From Burkholderiales bacterium (GTDB lineage: Bacteria > Pseudomonadota > Gammaproteobacteria > Burkholderiales > Burkholderiaceae_E): a stretch of 43,102 nt of DNA. The notes below the pieces were generated by a model. That model was given only the letters and a program-made list of their open reading frames with translations, was not told where the DNA came from and did no database searches. How positions within the stretch are numbered: the first letter of the stretch is position 1; each line of letters begins with the position of its first letter. The position numbers and the translations under genes were made by a program. Below, piece after piece: positions 8,490 to 18,496 of this stretch. Location: the NCBI GenBank assembly GCA_020248665.1, contig JADCHE010000012.1, forward strand, positions 1-43,102, written 5' to 3'.

Positions 8490-8554
8490 TCAGCCGAACC
8501 GCGCCCGCAACGTCCCGAACGGCTCGAATGCCGAGACCACCTCGTCGCCGCGCC
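8490..8554. repeat. 65-bp direct repeat, copy 1 (copy 2 at 10428-10492)
   Basis: Aligned by eye, 61 of 65 positions match between 8490-8554 and 10428-10492 in the same orientation. In copy 2 the bases are the coding 3' end of the hydratase gene; in copy 1 they cap the amidase remnant and encode almost the same last residues (GDEVVSAFEPFGTLRARF against GDEVVAAFEPFGTVRARF). The repeat flanks the small membrane protein gene and the AraC-type regulator gene, which suggests a local duplication, deletion or gene conversion. Confidence 0.85.
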
Positions 8555-8904
8555 ATGCGAACGTGCTGCACCGACAGCCCGTTCCAGCCTTCGCCGACGT
8601 CCGGGACCACGGGATTGCGCCCGCGCGACGGCTTGAGCCCGAGCAGTCGGTGATGCGCTCGCCGGCGACCTGCGCGCCGAGGTCCTTCAGCAGGAACGGC
8701 ACGCCCGCGAATGGTCCGTGCGGTGCCGCGCCGGGCCGAGGTCGCCCCCGCGCACAGGTCCACGACCGCGCGGAGCCGGGGATTGCGGGCCGCGATCCGC
8801 CGCGTCGCCGCCTCGACGAGCTCCGTCGACGACACCTGTCCGGCGCGAACCCGCTCGGCCAGGCCCAGCGCGTCGTACCGCTCGGGCTCGTCGAAGGCGG
8901 CCAT
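8490..8904 (-). pseudogene. Amidase-family gene remnant, frameshifted and deleted, fused to a hydratase tail
   Basis: Reading from 8904, the first frame gives a normal amidase N-terminus (ALGLAERVRAGQVSSTELVE, then RNPRLRAVVDLCAG). The sense then moves to a second frame for GPFAGVPFLLKDLGAQVAGE (about 8725-8640), where the Lys of LLKDLG would be the catalytic lysine. It returns to the first frame for GLKPSRGRNPVVPDVGEGWN (about 8640-8580). The roughly 90 residues with the Ser-Ser part of the triad are missing between these blocks. The final 65 bp (8490-8554) are a near-copy of the 3' end of the hydratase gene at 10428. No intact amidase of about 470-500 residues can be made, so the gene is dead. 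Confidence 0.82.
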
Positions 8905-8920
8905 CGCGATGCGCGCCCGC

Positions 8921-9319
8921 TCAGGCGGTGCGACCCGCGCGCAGGTGCAGCACGGCGAGCACGACGAGATAGCCCGCGAACAGCGCCGTCTGCAGCCAGT
9001 AGGCGGCGGTCGATCGGCCGTCGAGCACCGAGGCGAGCGCGTCCGACAGGTTGACCGCGGCGAGCCCGAGCACCGTCACCGCGAGCGCGACGAGTGCGGC
9101 CGGGACGACCTCGCGCCGAGCCGCGGCCGCGAAGAACAGGCACGCGTAGGCGACGACCGCGAACGAGATGATCTTGTCCTGGTACGCGTGGTAGGGCACG
9201 TCGTAGTAGACGAACAGCAGCGGCACCTTGATCCCGAAGAAGTGCGCGACGGCCATCGCGCAGAAGTACGCGACGCCGGCGAGCAGCAGGATCCTGAGGG
9301 CGGCGGGGTTCGGGTTCAT
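8921..9319 (-). CDS. Small integral membrane protein, function unknown
   Basis: The 132-residue protein has about four hydrophobic segments (ILLLAGVAYFCAMAVAHFFG, IISFAVVAYACLFFAAAA, ALVALAVTVLGLAAVNLS, TALFAGYLVVLAVLHLRAG) and a soluble loop with VYYDVPYHAYQDK. Reading continues upstream, but the ATG at 9319 is preceded by a good ribosome site (GGAGG, 5 nt away on the minus strand), which sets the start. I do not recognise a named family. It sits between the amidase remnant and the divergent AraC-type regulator gene (103-bp gap), so it may be the regulator's target. Confidence 0.72.
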   Translation of the reverse strand: MNPNPAALRILLLAGVAYFCAMAVAHFFGIKVPLLFVYYDVPYHAYQDKIISFAVVAYACLFFAAAARREVVPAALVALAVTVLGLAAVNLSDALASVLDGRSTAAYWLQTALFAGYLVVLAVLHLRAGRTA

Positions 9320-9422
9320 GGCGGGCCTCCTGCATCGGATTCTCGCGGCGGGCCGCTGGTTCCGGCGCGTGGCCCGAGGGACAATGACCGCAGGAATCGG
9401 GCCACATGGAAGGCGGTGACGG

Positions 9423-10427
9423 ATGGATGCGCGGATCGACGGGCGGCCCCGGGTCGCCGTGCTCGCCTTCGACGGGATCAGCCCGTTCCACCTGTCGGTG
9501 CCGTGCGTGGTGTTCGGCGACCGCCACCCGGGCGCGCCGGTCTTCGACTTCAGGGTCTGCGCCGGCGAGCCGGGTCGGCTGCGCAGCACCGCCGGCTTCG
9601 AGGTGCTGACGCGCCACGGGCTCTCGAGCCTGAAGTGGGCCGACACCGTGATCGTGCCGAGCTGGCGCGCGCCGCACGAGCGGGCGCCCGAGCCGCTGCT
9701 GCGTGCGCTCGCCGCGGCGCATCGTCGCGGCGCGCGACTGGTCGGCCTGTGCCTCGGGGCCTACGTGCTCGCCCAGGCCGGCCTGCTCGACGCACGCCGC
9801 GCGACGACCCACTGGTCCTGCGCCGACGATTTCGCGCGCCGCTTCCCGCGCGTGCGCGTCGAGGCGGACGTGCTCTACGTCGACGAAGGCGACGTCGTCA
9901 CGTCGGCCGGCACCGCCGCCGGCCTCGATTGCTGCCTGCACCTGCTGCGCACCGCGCACGGCGCCGACGCGGCCAACCGCGTGGCACGCCGCCTCGTGGT
10001 CGCGCCGCAGCGCGAGGGCGGCCAGGCGCAGTTCGTCGAGCACCCGGTCCCGGCCACGCCCGCCGACCGCCGGCTCGCACGGCTGCTCGACGAGGTGAGA
10101 GGCTGCATCGACGAAGCCCACGACCTCGACTCGCTGGCTGCGCGCGCCGGCCTGTCGCGACGCACGTTCACGCGCCGGTTCCGGCAACTCGTCGGCGACT
10201 CGCCGATGCAGTGGCTGGTCGGCGAGCGCGTCGCCCGCGCCCGCATGCTGCTCGAGACGACCGACGAGCCAGTCGAGCGCGTGGCCGAGCGCTGCGGCTT
10301 CGCCTCGGCGGCGGTGCTTCGGGCCCGGTTCCGCGAGCAGGTCCGGGTGTCGCCGGCGACCTGGCGGCGCAGCTTCGCCCACCGCCGCCCGCCCGGGCCG
10401 CCCGCCCGGCGCGCCCCGGTCGGCTGA
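9423..10427 (+). CDS. GlxA-type AraC family transcriptional regulator
   Basis: The 334-residue protein has an N-terminal DJ-1/PfpI-like (type 1 glutamine amidotransferase-like) sensing domain, with VAVLAFDGISPFHLSVPC at the start and LVGLCLGAYVLAQAGLL around a Cys at the nucleophile-elbow position. The C-terminal AraC/XylS DNA-binding domain has two helix-turn-helix units: DLDSLAARAGLSRRTFTRRF and PVERVAERCGFASAAVLRAR. Such regulators usually activate catabolic genes. It is divergent from the small membrane protein gene and its stop codon directly abuts the stop of the hydratase gene on the other strand, leaving no terminator space. Ligand and targets are unknown. Confidence 0.9.
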   Translation: MDARIDGRPRVAVLAFDGISPFHLSVPCVVFGDRHPGAPVFDFRVCAGEPGRLRSTAGFEVLTRHGLSSLKWADTVIVPSWRAPHERAPEPLLRALAAAHRRGARLVGLCLGAYVLAQAGLLDARRATTHWSCADDFARRFPRVRVEADVLYVDEGDVVTSAGTAAGLDCCLHLLRTAHGADAANRVARRLVVAPQREGGQAQFVEHPVPATPADRRLARLLDEVRGCIDEAHDLDSLAARAGLSRRTFTRRFRQLVGDSPMQWLVGERVARARMLLETTDEPVERVAERCGFASAAVLRARFREQVRVSPATWRRSFAHRRPPGPPARRAPVG

Positions 10428-10492
10428 TCAGTCGAACCGCGCCCGCACCGTCCCGAACGGCTCGAACGCCGCGACCACCTCGTCGCCGCGCC
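10428..10492. repeat. 65-bp direct repeat, copy 2 (copy 1 at 8490-8554)
   Basis: This is the source-like copy, lying in frame at the 3' end of the hydratase gene. It differs from copy 1 at four positions. Confidence 0.85.
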
Positions 10493-11192
10493 CGACCTTG
10501 TACTGCCGCGTGAAGCTGCCGCTCATCACGCGCATCCCGGCCTCGAGGGCGAGGTCGAACTCGGCGAGCTTGTTCGCGAGCCACGCGATCGAGTGCTCGG
10601 GGCCGCCCATCACTTCGGCGCCGCCCGCGCGGTCGCGGACCGTGCCGCCGATGCGCACCTCGACCGTCGATGCCGCGAGCTCGACCGACGCGTCGAGCGC
10701 GACCGCCTCGCCGGTCACGAAGGCCTTCTGCTGCGCGTTGTCCGCCATCGCGAGCGCGAGGTCGCCGGCGAAGTCGCCGCGCACCTCGACCACCTCGATC
10801 GCGGGTGCCACCGCCGCGATCGCGGCGCGCGCACGGGCCGGCGTCACGCCGGGACCGCGCAGCGTCTCCCCGATCGTCGCGCACAGCTCGTGCTCCACGC
10901 CGGGCGCGATCAGGTCGTCGAACGCGAAGCGCGTGCCGCTCGGCCGGTGGCCGCTCGCGAGCAGGATGCCGAAGCAGGGCTCGGGGATGCCCCACTGCGC
11001 GCGCATCGCATCGGCGGTGAGCCCGACCTTCCAGCCGGCCTGGGCGTCGCCGTCGGCGACGCGCCGGCGCAGCATCGCGAGGTTCACGCGGTAGGCGTCG
11101 GCCATCGACAGCCGGCCCTTCCAGGCCTCGGGCATGTGCTCGCCGCGGCGGATGCCCGCCCACAGCGCGTCGGCGGCGTGCTCGATGTCCAT
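10428..11192 (-). CDS. 2-keto-4-pentenoate hydratase family protein
   Basis: The 254-residue product belongs to the MhpD/XylJ/DmpH group of the fumarylacetoacetate-hydrolase-like fold, which hydrates 2-hydroxypenta-2,4-dienoate or decarboxylates 4-oxalocrotonate in meta-cleavage pathways. Visible family features are AGWKVGLT near residue 52, the metal-site region PGVEHELCATIGETL, PAIEVVEVRGDF and the closing block GPEHSIAWLANKLAEFD. A strong GGAGGA ribosome site precedes the ATG at 11192. Fumarylpyruvate hydrolase has the same fold, but this sequence looks more like a hydratase, so it does not obviously complete the nearby gentisate route. Its last 65 bp are copied in the amidase remnant. Confidence 0.87.
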   Translation of the reverse strand: MDIEHAADALWAGIRRGEHMPEAWKGRLSMADAYRVNLAMLRRRVADGDAQAGWKVGLTADAMRAQWGIPEPCFGILLASGHRPSGTRFAFDDLIAPGVEHELCATIGETLRGPGVTPARARAAIAAVAPAIEVVEVRGDFAGDLALAMADNAQQKAFVTGEAVALDASVELAASTVEVRIGGTVRDRAGGAEVMGGPEHSIAWLANKLAEFDLALEAGMRVMSGSFTRQYKVGRGDEVVAAFEPFGTVRARFD

Positions 11193-11270
11193 GCGTCATC
11201 CTCCTGCACCGAGTCTAGCGCGGCGCCGTGCACGCGTCGCCGCGGTGCGTGCCGATCCGGTGCAGGCCGC

Positions 11271-12572
11271 TCAGTCGAGCAGCGCCGCCGCGAACTCGTC
11301 GGCCGAGAACGCCTGCAGGTCGTCGATGCCTTCGCCCACGCCGATGAAGTAGACCGGCACCGGCTTCGCGCGGCGCGTGTACGCGAGCGCGGCGAGCGCG
11401 CCGCCCTTCGCGGTGCCGTCGAGCTTGGTGACGACGAGGCCGGTCAGCTGCACCGCGTCGTCGAAGGCCTTGACCTGCGCGAGCATGTTCTGCCCGGTAT
11501 TGCCGTCGAGCACGAGCAGCACCTCGTGCGGTGCGTCGGGCATCGCCTTGCCGATCACGCGACGCACCTTGCGCAGCTCGTCCATCAGGTGCGTCTGAGT
11601 CGGCAGGCGGCCCGCGGTATCGACCATCACCACGCCGGTGCGCCGCGCGATGCCGGCGGACACCGCGTCGTACGCGACCGCGGCCGGATCGCCGCCCTGC
11701 TGCGCGATCACCTCGACCTCGTTGCGGCTGCCCCACTGCGCGAGCTGCTCGCGTGCGGCCGCGCGGAAGGTGTCGCCGGCGGCCAGCAGCACGGTCTTGC
11801 CCTCGCGCCGCAGGTGCTTCGCGAGCTTGCCGATCGAGGTCGTCTTCCCGGCGCCATTGACGCCCGCGATCATCATCACCAGCGGCTCGGCGCGGTCGAT
11901 GTCGATCGGCTGCTCGAGCGGGGCGAGCAGTTCGAGCAGCAGCGCGCGCAGCGCGGCCTTCACCTGCATCGGGTCGGTCAGCCGCTCCTTCTTGACGCGT
12001 TCGCGCAGCGCGCCGAGCAGGAAGGTCGTGGTCTCGACGCCGGTGTCGCTGGTCAGCAGCGCGGTCTCGAGCTCCTCGAACAGGGCCTCGTCGACCTTGA
12101 CGCCGACGAACAGCGTCGTGATGTTGCCGCTGGTGCGCGACAGGCCCTGCTTGAGCCGCGCCAGCCAGGGTGTGCGGTCGGGCAGCGGTGCGGGGGCTTC
12201 CGCCGCCGCGGGCCCGGCCGCTTCGGCGGCTTGCGCCGGCGGCATCGCGACGGGCGCGGGCGCCGGCGCACGGCCGCCCGGGATGAGGCGCGACCAGAAC
12301 CCGGGCTTCGCCGCCGGCTCCGTCCCGGCCGCCTGCTCCGCCGCGCGCGCCGCCTCGTCCGCGACCGCCTCGTCCGCGACCGCCTCGCGGACCGACTCGT
12401 CGACCGGCGGGGCCGCGAGCGCCGCGGCCTCGAGCGCCGCGGCGTCGAGCGCGCGCTCGTCGACCGTGCCGCCCGGCTCGGGCGCGTCGGCCGGCTCGAA
12501 CTGCACGGCCGCGGCATCGGTCGGCGCGGCAGGGGTCTCGGCCGGCTTCTTGCGGCGAAGGAATCCGAACAT
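11271..12572 (-). CDS. ftsY: Signal recognition particle receptor FtsY
   Basis: The 433-residue protein has an N-terminal MFGFLRRKKPAET and a long Ala/Glu/Pro-rich acidic region (about residues 10-130), as in the membrane-associating A domain of FtsY. The NG domain follows: the P-loop GVNGAGKTTS with K243, DTAGRLPTQTHLMDELRKV, the guanine-specificity motif TKLDGTAKGG, and the C-terminal FIGVGEGIDDLQAFSADEF. It is the SRP receptor GTPase that docks ribosome-nascent chain complexes at the inner membrane. Upstream in-frame codons exist, but the ATG at 12572 gives the usual MFGF start with GGACCTGGAGG-like sequence near. It is divergent from the M16 peptidase pair, a common arrangement in betaproteobacteria. 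Confidence 0.97.
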   Translation of the reverse strand: MFGFLRRKKPAETPAAPTDAAAVQFEPADAPEPGGTVDERALDAAALEAAALAAPPVDESVREAVADEAVADEAARAAEQAAGTEPAAKPGFWSRLIPGGRAPAPAPVAMPPAQAAEAAGPAAAEAPAPLPDRTPWLARLKQGLSRTSGNITTLFVGVKVDEALFEELETALLTSDTGVETTTFLLGALRERVKKERLTDPMQVKAALRALLLELLAPLEQPIDIDRAEPLVMMIAGVNGAGKTTSIGKLAKHLRREGKTVLLAAGDTFRAAAREQLAQWGSRNEVEVIAQQGGDPAAVAYDAVSAGIARRTGVVMVDTAGRLPTQTHLMDELRKVRRVIGKAMPDAPHEVLLVLDGNTGQNMLAQVKAFDDAVQLTGLVVTKLDGTAKGGALAALAYTRRAKPVPVYFIGVGEGIDDLQAFSADEFAAALLD

Positions 12573-12634
12573 GGGGAGGACCTGGAGGAGCCGTGGGGGG
12601 CCCGCACGGCCGCAGGGGGCTTCGGGCGCCGGGG

Positions 12635-12661
12635 TACACTCGAGCGCCCCGATTCTACGCT
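12635..12661 (+). promoter_or_regulatory. Two -10-like hexamers before the M16 peptidase genes
   Basis: TACACT at 12635-12640 and TACGCT at 12656-12661 lie in the 95-bp gap shared with ftsY. The second is exactly 6 nt before the ATG at 12668, which has no Shine-Dalgarno sequence, so a leaderless start is possible. The first would give a leader of about 20 nt. Confidence 0.35.
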
Positions 12662-12667
12662 GCACCG

Positions 12668-14134
12668 ATGACCCCTCCGACCGTGCGCGGGCGTGCCGCG
12701 CGACTGGCGCGCCCCATGCTCTTCGCCGCGTTCGCCACGTTCGCCGCCCTGCCGGCGTGGGGCCCCGCCGCACGCGCCCAGGCCCCGACCCCGCCCGCCG
12801 GCACGTCCGCCGCGCCCGGCCCGGCCGCCTCGGCACAGGCGTTCGAGCGCACGCTGCCGAACGGCATGAAGGTACTGGTCAAGCGCGACAACCGCGCACC
12901 GACCGCGGTGCACATGGTCTGGTACCGCGCCGGCTCGATGGACGAGGTCAATGGCACCACCGGCGTCGCGCACGTGCTCGAGCACATGATGTTCAAGGGC
13001 ACGAAGACGCTCGCGCCCGGCGAGTTCTCGCGCCGCGTCGCCGCGATGGGCGGGCGCGAGAACGCCTTCACCTCGCGCGACTATACCGGCTACTTCCAGC
13101 AGATCCACACCTCGCGGCTGCCGGACGTGATGCAGCTCGAGTCCGACCGGATGGCCAACCTGCAGCTCTCGGCCGACGAGTTCGCCAAGGAGATCCGCGT
13201 CGTGATGGAGGAGCGCCGGCTGCGCACCGAGGACCGCGCGACCGGCCTGGTCTACGAGCAGCTGATGGCCGCGGCGTTCAACGCGCACCCGTACCGCCAC
13301 CCGATCATCGGCTGGATGAGCGACCTCGAGTCGATGACGGTCGCCGATGCGCAGGCCTGGTACGACGCGTGGTATTCGCCGTCGAACGCGATCCTCGTCG
13401 TTGCCGGCGACGTCGACCCCGAGGCGGTCTGGACGCTCGCGCAGCAGACCTACGGCACGATCCCTGCGCGTGCGCTGCCGCCGCGCAAGCCGCAGGTCGA
13501 GCCGCAGCAGCGCGGCCTGCGCCGCCTCGATGTCAAGGCGCCGGCCGAGAACCCGTACGTCGCGATGGCCTTCCGCGTGCCCAGGCTCGAGGCGGTCGAC
13601 GGCGACCGCGAGCCGTACGCGCTCGAGCTGCTGGCCTCCCTGCTCGACAGCGGCGACAGCACCCGCTTCACCCGCAACGTCGTGCGCGGCTCGCGCGTCG
13701 CCAACCGCGCCGGCGCCGGCTACGACATGACGCAGCGCGGCCCGGCGCTCTTCGTGCTCGACGGCACGCCGGCCGAGGGGAAGACCACTCAGGACGTCGA
13801 GCGCGCGATGCGTGCCGAGATCGAGCGGATCGCGAAGGAGGGCGTGCCGCAGGCCGAGCTCGACCGCGTCAAGGTCCAGTACGTCGCCAGCCAGGTCTAC
13901 AAGCGCGACTCGGTGTTCGCGCAGGCGATGGAGCTCGCCGGGCTCGAGATCGTCGGGCTCTCGCACCGCGACGCCGACCGCATCCTCGAGCGGGTCCGCT
14001 CGGTGACCGTCGACGAGGTGAAGGCCGTCGCGGCGAAGTACTTCGGCGACGAGCGGCTGACCGTCGCGACGCTGCTGCCGCAGCCGCTCGGCGAGCGCAA
14101 ACCGGCGCCGCCGCCGACCGGACTGAGGCACTGA
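12668..14134 (+). CDS. M16 family zinc metallopeptidase, catalytic subunit
   Basis: The 488-residue protein begins with a signal peptide (basic start, hydrophobic MLFAAFATFAALPAW, Ala-rich cleavage region AARAQA). The inverted zinc motif HxxEH is present as GVAHVLEHMMFKGT, with the distal Glu in a helix typical of M16 (EIRVVMEERRLRTED). The C-terminal half-domain follows. In bacteria such enzymes pair with an inactive M16 partner to form a periplasmic peptidase, and the partner is encoded immediately downstream (4-bp gap). The start at 12668 was chosen because upstream codons run into the promoter and add no signal peptide. Substrates are unknown. Confidence 0.93.
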   Translation: MTPPTVRGRAARLARPMLFAAFATFAALPAWGPAARAQAPTPPAGTSAAPGPAASAQAFERTLPNGMKVLVKRDNRAPTAVHMVWYRAGSMDEVNGTTGVAHVLEHMMFKGTKTLAPGEFSRRVAAMGGRENAFTSRDYTGYFQQIHTSRLPDVMQLESDRMANLQLSADEFAKEIRVVMEERRLRTEDRATGLVYEQLMAAAFNAHPYRHPIIGWMSDLESMTVADAQAWYDAWYSPSNAILVVAGDVDPEAVWTLAQQTYGTIPARALPPRKPQVEPQQRGLRRLDVKAPAENPYVAMAFRVPRLEAVDGDREPYALELLASLLDSGDSTRFTRNVVRGSRVANRAGAGYDMTQRGPALFVLDGTPAEGKTTQDVERAMRAEIERIAKEGVPQAELDRVKVQYVASQVYKRDSVFAQAMELAGLEIVGLSHRDADRILERVRSVTVDEVKAVAAKYFGDERLTVATLLPQPLGERKPAPPPTGLRH

Positions 14135-14138
14135 CCCG

Positions 14139-15518
14139 ATGGACCGCATCCCGACCCGATCCGCCGCGCCGAGCGCTCCCGCGCGCGCGCACGGAGCCGC
14201 CGCCGCGACGCGCGGCGTTCCGGCGTTGCTGCTCTGCCTCGCGCTGCTGCTGTGGGGTTCGCTCGCGCACGCGGTGCTGCCGATCGAGCACTGGACCACG
14301 TCGACCGGCGCGCGCGTCTACTTCGTGCGCGCCGACGCGATCCCGATGCTCGACGTCAACATCGACTTCGACGCCGGCGCCCGGCACGACCCGGTCGCGA
14401 AGTCCGGCCTCGCGTCGATGACCGCCGCGATGCTCGCGCGGGGCGTCGAAGGGCTCGACGAGGCGACGCTCGCCGAGCGCTTCGCCGATCTCGGCGCGAG
14501 CCGCGGCGGCGGCGCCGGCGACGACCGCGCGAGCCTGTCGTTGCGCACGCTCGCCTCACCGCGCGAGCGCGACGCCGCGGTCGACCTGCTGGCGCGCATC
14601 GCGTCGTCCCCGACCTTCCCCGCGGCGCTGCTCGAGCGCGAGCGCGAGCGCACGATCCAGGGGCTGCGCGAGTCGCTGGTGCGGCCGGACGCGATCGCGC
14701 AGCGCACCTTCAGCGCGCTGATCTACCCTTCGCATCCGTACGGCGCCGATCCCACGCCCGAGTCGATCGCCGCGATCCGCCGCGAGGACGTGGTCGCGTT
14801 CCATCGCGCGCGCTTCGGCGCGTCGGGCGCGGTGGTCTCGATGATCGGCGCGATCACCCGCGCCGAGGCCGAGGCGATCGCCGAGCGACTCACGCGCGGG
14901 CTGCCGGCCGGCACGCCGGCCGCGCCGCTGCCCGAGGTGACGGCGCCGGCGCCGCTCGAGCGCCGGATCGCGCATCCGGCCAGCCAGAGCCACATCCTCG
15001 TCGGCGCGCCGGCGATCGCGCGCGGCGACCCCGACTTCTTCCCGCTCTTCGTCGGCAACTACGTGCTCGGCGGCGGCGGCTTCGTGTCGCGGCTCACCTC
15101 CGAGGTCCGCGAGAAGCGCGGCCTGTCGTACAGCGTCTACTCGTTCTTCTCGCCGATGGCCCAGCCCGGTCCGTTCACCGTCGGGCTGCAGACGCAGAAG
15201 GCGCAGACCGACGACGCGCTGAAGGTCGTGCGCGAGACGCTCTCCCGCTTCGTCGCCGACGGCCCGACCGAGGACGAGCTCAGGGCGGCCAAGCAGAACC
15301 TCGTCGGCGGCTTCGCGCTGCGGATCGACTCCAACCGCAAGATCCTCGACAACCTCGCGAACATCGGCTGGTACCGGCTGCCGCTCGACTACCTCGAGCG
15401 CTGGACCGACCGCGTGGAGGCGGTCACCACCGAGCAGGTCCGCGACGCGTTCAGGAAGGCCGTGCGCCCCGATCGCCTGGTGACCGTCGTGGTCGGCGCC
15501 GGTGACGCGGCCCGCTGA
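14139..15518 (+). CDS. M16 family peptidase-like protein, non-catalytic subunit
   Basis: The 459-residue protein has an N-terminal signal sequence (PALLLCLALLLWGSLAHA, about 28-45). The M16 fold is clear (TGARVYFVRADAIPMLDVNI; GLASMTAAMLARGVEGLD), but the HxxEH zinc motif is replaced by SMTAA-type residues, so it is inactive by itself. It keeps the substrate-binding element FVSRLTSEVREKRGLSYSVY with the Arg/Tyr pair that completes the active site of the heterodimer. The gene is 4 bp after the catalytic subunit and overlaps rsmD by 17 bp, so translation is probably coupled. Confidence 0.93.
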   Translation: MDRIPTRSAAPSAPARAHGAAAATRGVPALLLCLALLLWGSLAHAVLPIEHWTTSTGARVYFVRADAIPMLDVNIDFDAGARHDPVAKSGLASMTAAMLARGVEGLDEATLAERFADLGASRGGGAGDDRASLSLRTLASPRERDAAVDLLARIASSPTFPAALLERERERTIQGLRESLVRPDAIAQRTFSALIYPSHPYGADPTPESIAAIRREDVVAFHRARFGASGAVVSMIGAITRAEAEAIAERLTRGLPAGTPAAPLPEVTAPAPLERRIAHPASQSHILVGAPAIARGDPDFFPLFVGNYVLGGGGFVSRLTSEVREKRGLSYSVYSFFSPMAQPGPFTVGLQTQKAQTDDALKVVRETLSRFVADGPTEDELRAAKQNLVGGFALRIDSNRKILDNLANIGWYRLPLDYLERWTDRVEAVTTEQVRDAFRKAVRPDRLVTVVVGAGDAAR

Positions 15519-16152
15519 GCGCCGCGCGGGCACGGGCCCGGCGCGCGACGCCGCGCGGCCCGCCCGCCGCGGCACGCCGCCCTCGAAGGTCCGCATCGTC
15601 GGCGGGGACTGGAAGCGCACGCCGCTCGCGGTCGTCGACACGCCCGGCCTGCGGCCCACGCCCGACCGCGTGCGCGAGACGCTGTTCAACTGGCTCGGCC
15701 AGCGGCTGGGGGGCTGGCGCTGCCTCGACCTCTATGCCGGCACCGGCGCGCTCGGCCTCGAGGCCGCCTCGCGCGGCGCCGCGCGCGTCGTGCTCGTCGA
15801 GCGGGAGCCGCGCGTGGCGCGGGCGCTGCACGAGGTCAAGGCGAAGCTGAAGGCCGCCGCGGTCGAGGTCGTGCAGGCCGATGCCACCGCGTGGCTCGGC
15901 GGCGCGCGCGACCGCTTCGACCTGGTGTTCCTCGACCCGCCGTTCGGCGGCGGCGACCTCGCGCGGGTGCTGCCGCGCGTGGCGGCACTGCTCGAGCCGG
16001 GCGGCTTCGTCTACGTCGAGACCGACCGTGCGCTCGCCGAGGGCGAGGCGCCGCTGTCGGCGGTGCCGGAACTCGCGCTGCGGCGCGCCGACAGGGCGGG
16101 GCAAGTCCACTATCATCTGCTCCACCGCGCCGCCCCGCCCCCTGGAGCCTGA
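15502..16152 (+). CDS. rsmD: 16S rRNA (guanine(966)-N(2))-methyltransferase RsmD
   Basis: The 216-residue protein has the RsmD signatures: [16 protein letters not shown], the long [18 protein letters not shown] block, the SAM-binding motif [19 protein letters not shown], and the catalytic motif LDPPF (D145-F148). It methylates G966 of 16S rRNA in the assembled small subunit. The start is the GTG at 15502 inside the end of the M16 gene; this leaves an N-terminal Arg/Ala-rich extension of about 28 residues before the conserved part. coaD begins 2 bp after its stop, the usual rsmD-coaD pairing. Confidence 0.95.
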   Translation: MTRPAERRAGTGPARDAARPARRGTPPSKVRIVGGDWKRTPLAVVDTPGLRPTPDRVRETLFNWLGQRLGGWRCLDLYAGTGALGLEAASRGAARVVLVEREPRVARALHEVKAKLKAAAVEVVQADATAWLGGARDRFDLVFLDPPFGGGDLARVLPRVAALLEPGGFVYVETDRALAEGEAPLSAVPELALRRADRAGQVHYHLLHRAAPPPGA

Positions 16153-16154
16153 CG

Positions 16155-18439
<2,285 letters not shown>

Positions 18440-18443
18440 GCCG

Positions 18444-18462
18444 GCATTCTGCCGCAGAATGC
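18444..18462. promoter_or_regulatory. Perfect palindrome in the ppx/ppk1 divergent gap
   Basis: GCATTCTG-CCG-CAGAATGC is a perfect 8-bp inverted repeat with a 3-bp centre. Each arm reads CAGAAT outward, a -10-like hexamer pointing to ppx on the minus strand (6 nt before its ATG) and to ppk1 on the plus strand (about 36 nt before the GTG). It could be an operator, a symmetric promoter core, or both. Confidence 0.5.
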
Positions 18463-18496
18463 GGGGACGTCGAGACCGACAGGAGGACGAATTCGA

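Noticed and set aside
8490-8554. The 65-bp repeat as an insertion sequence end or attachment site
   Set aside because: It is in-frame hydratase coding sequence in copy 2, with no inverted ends, no integrase or transposase and no tRNA nearby.
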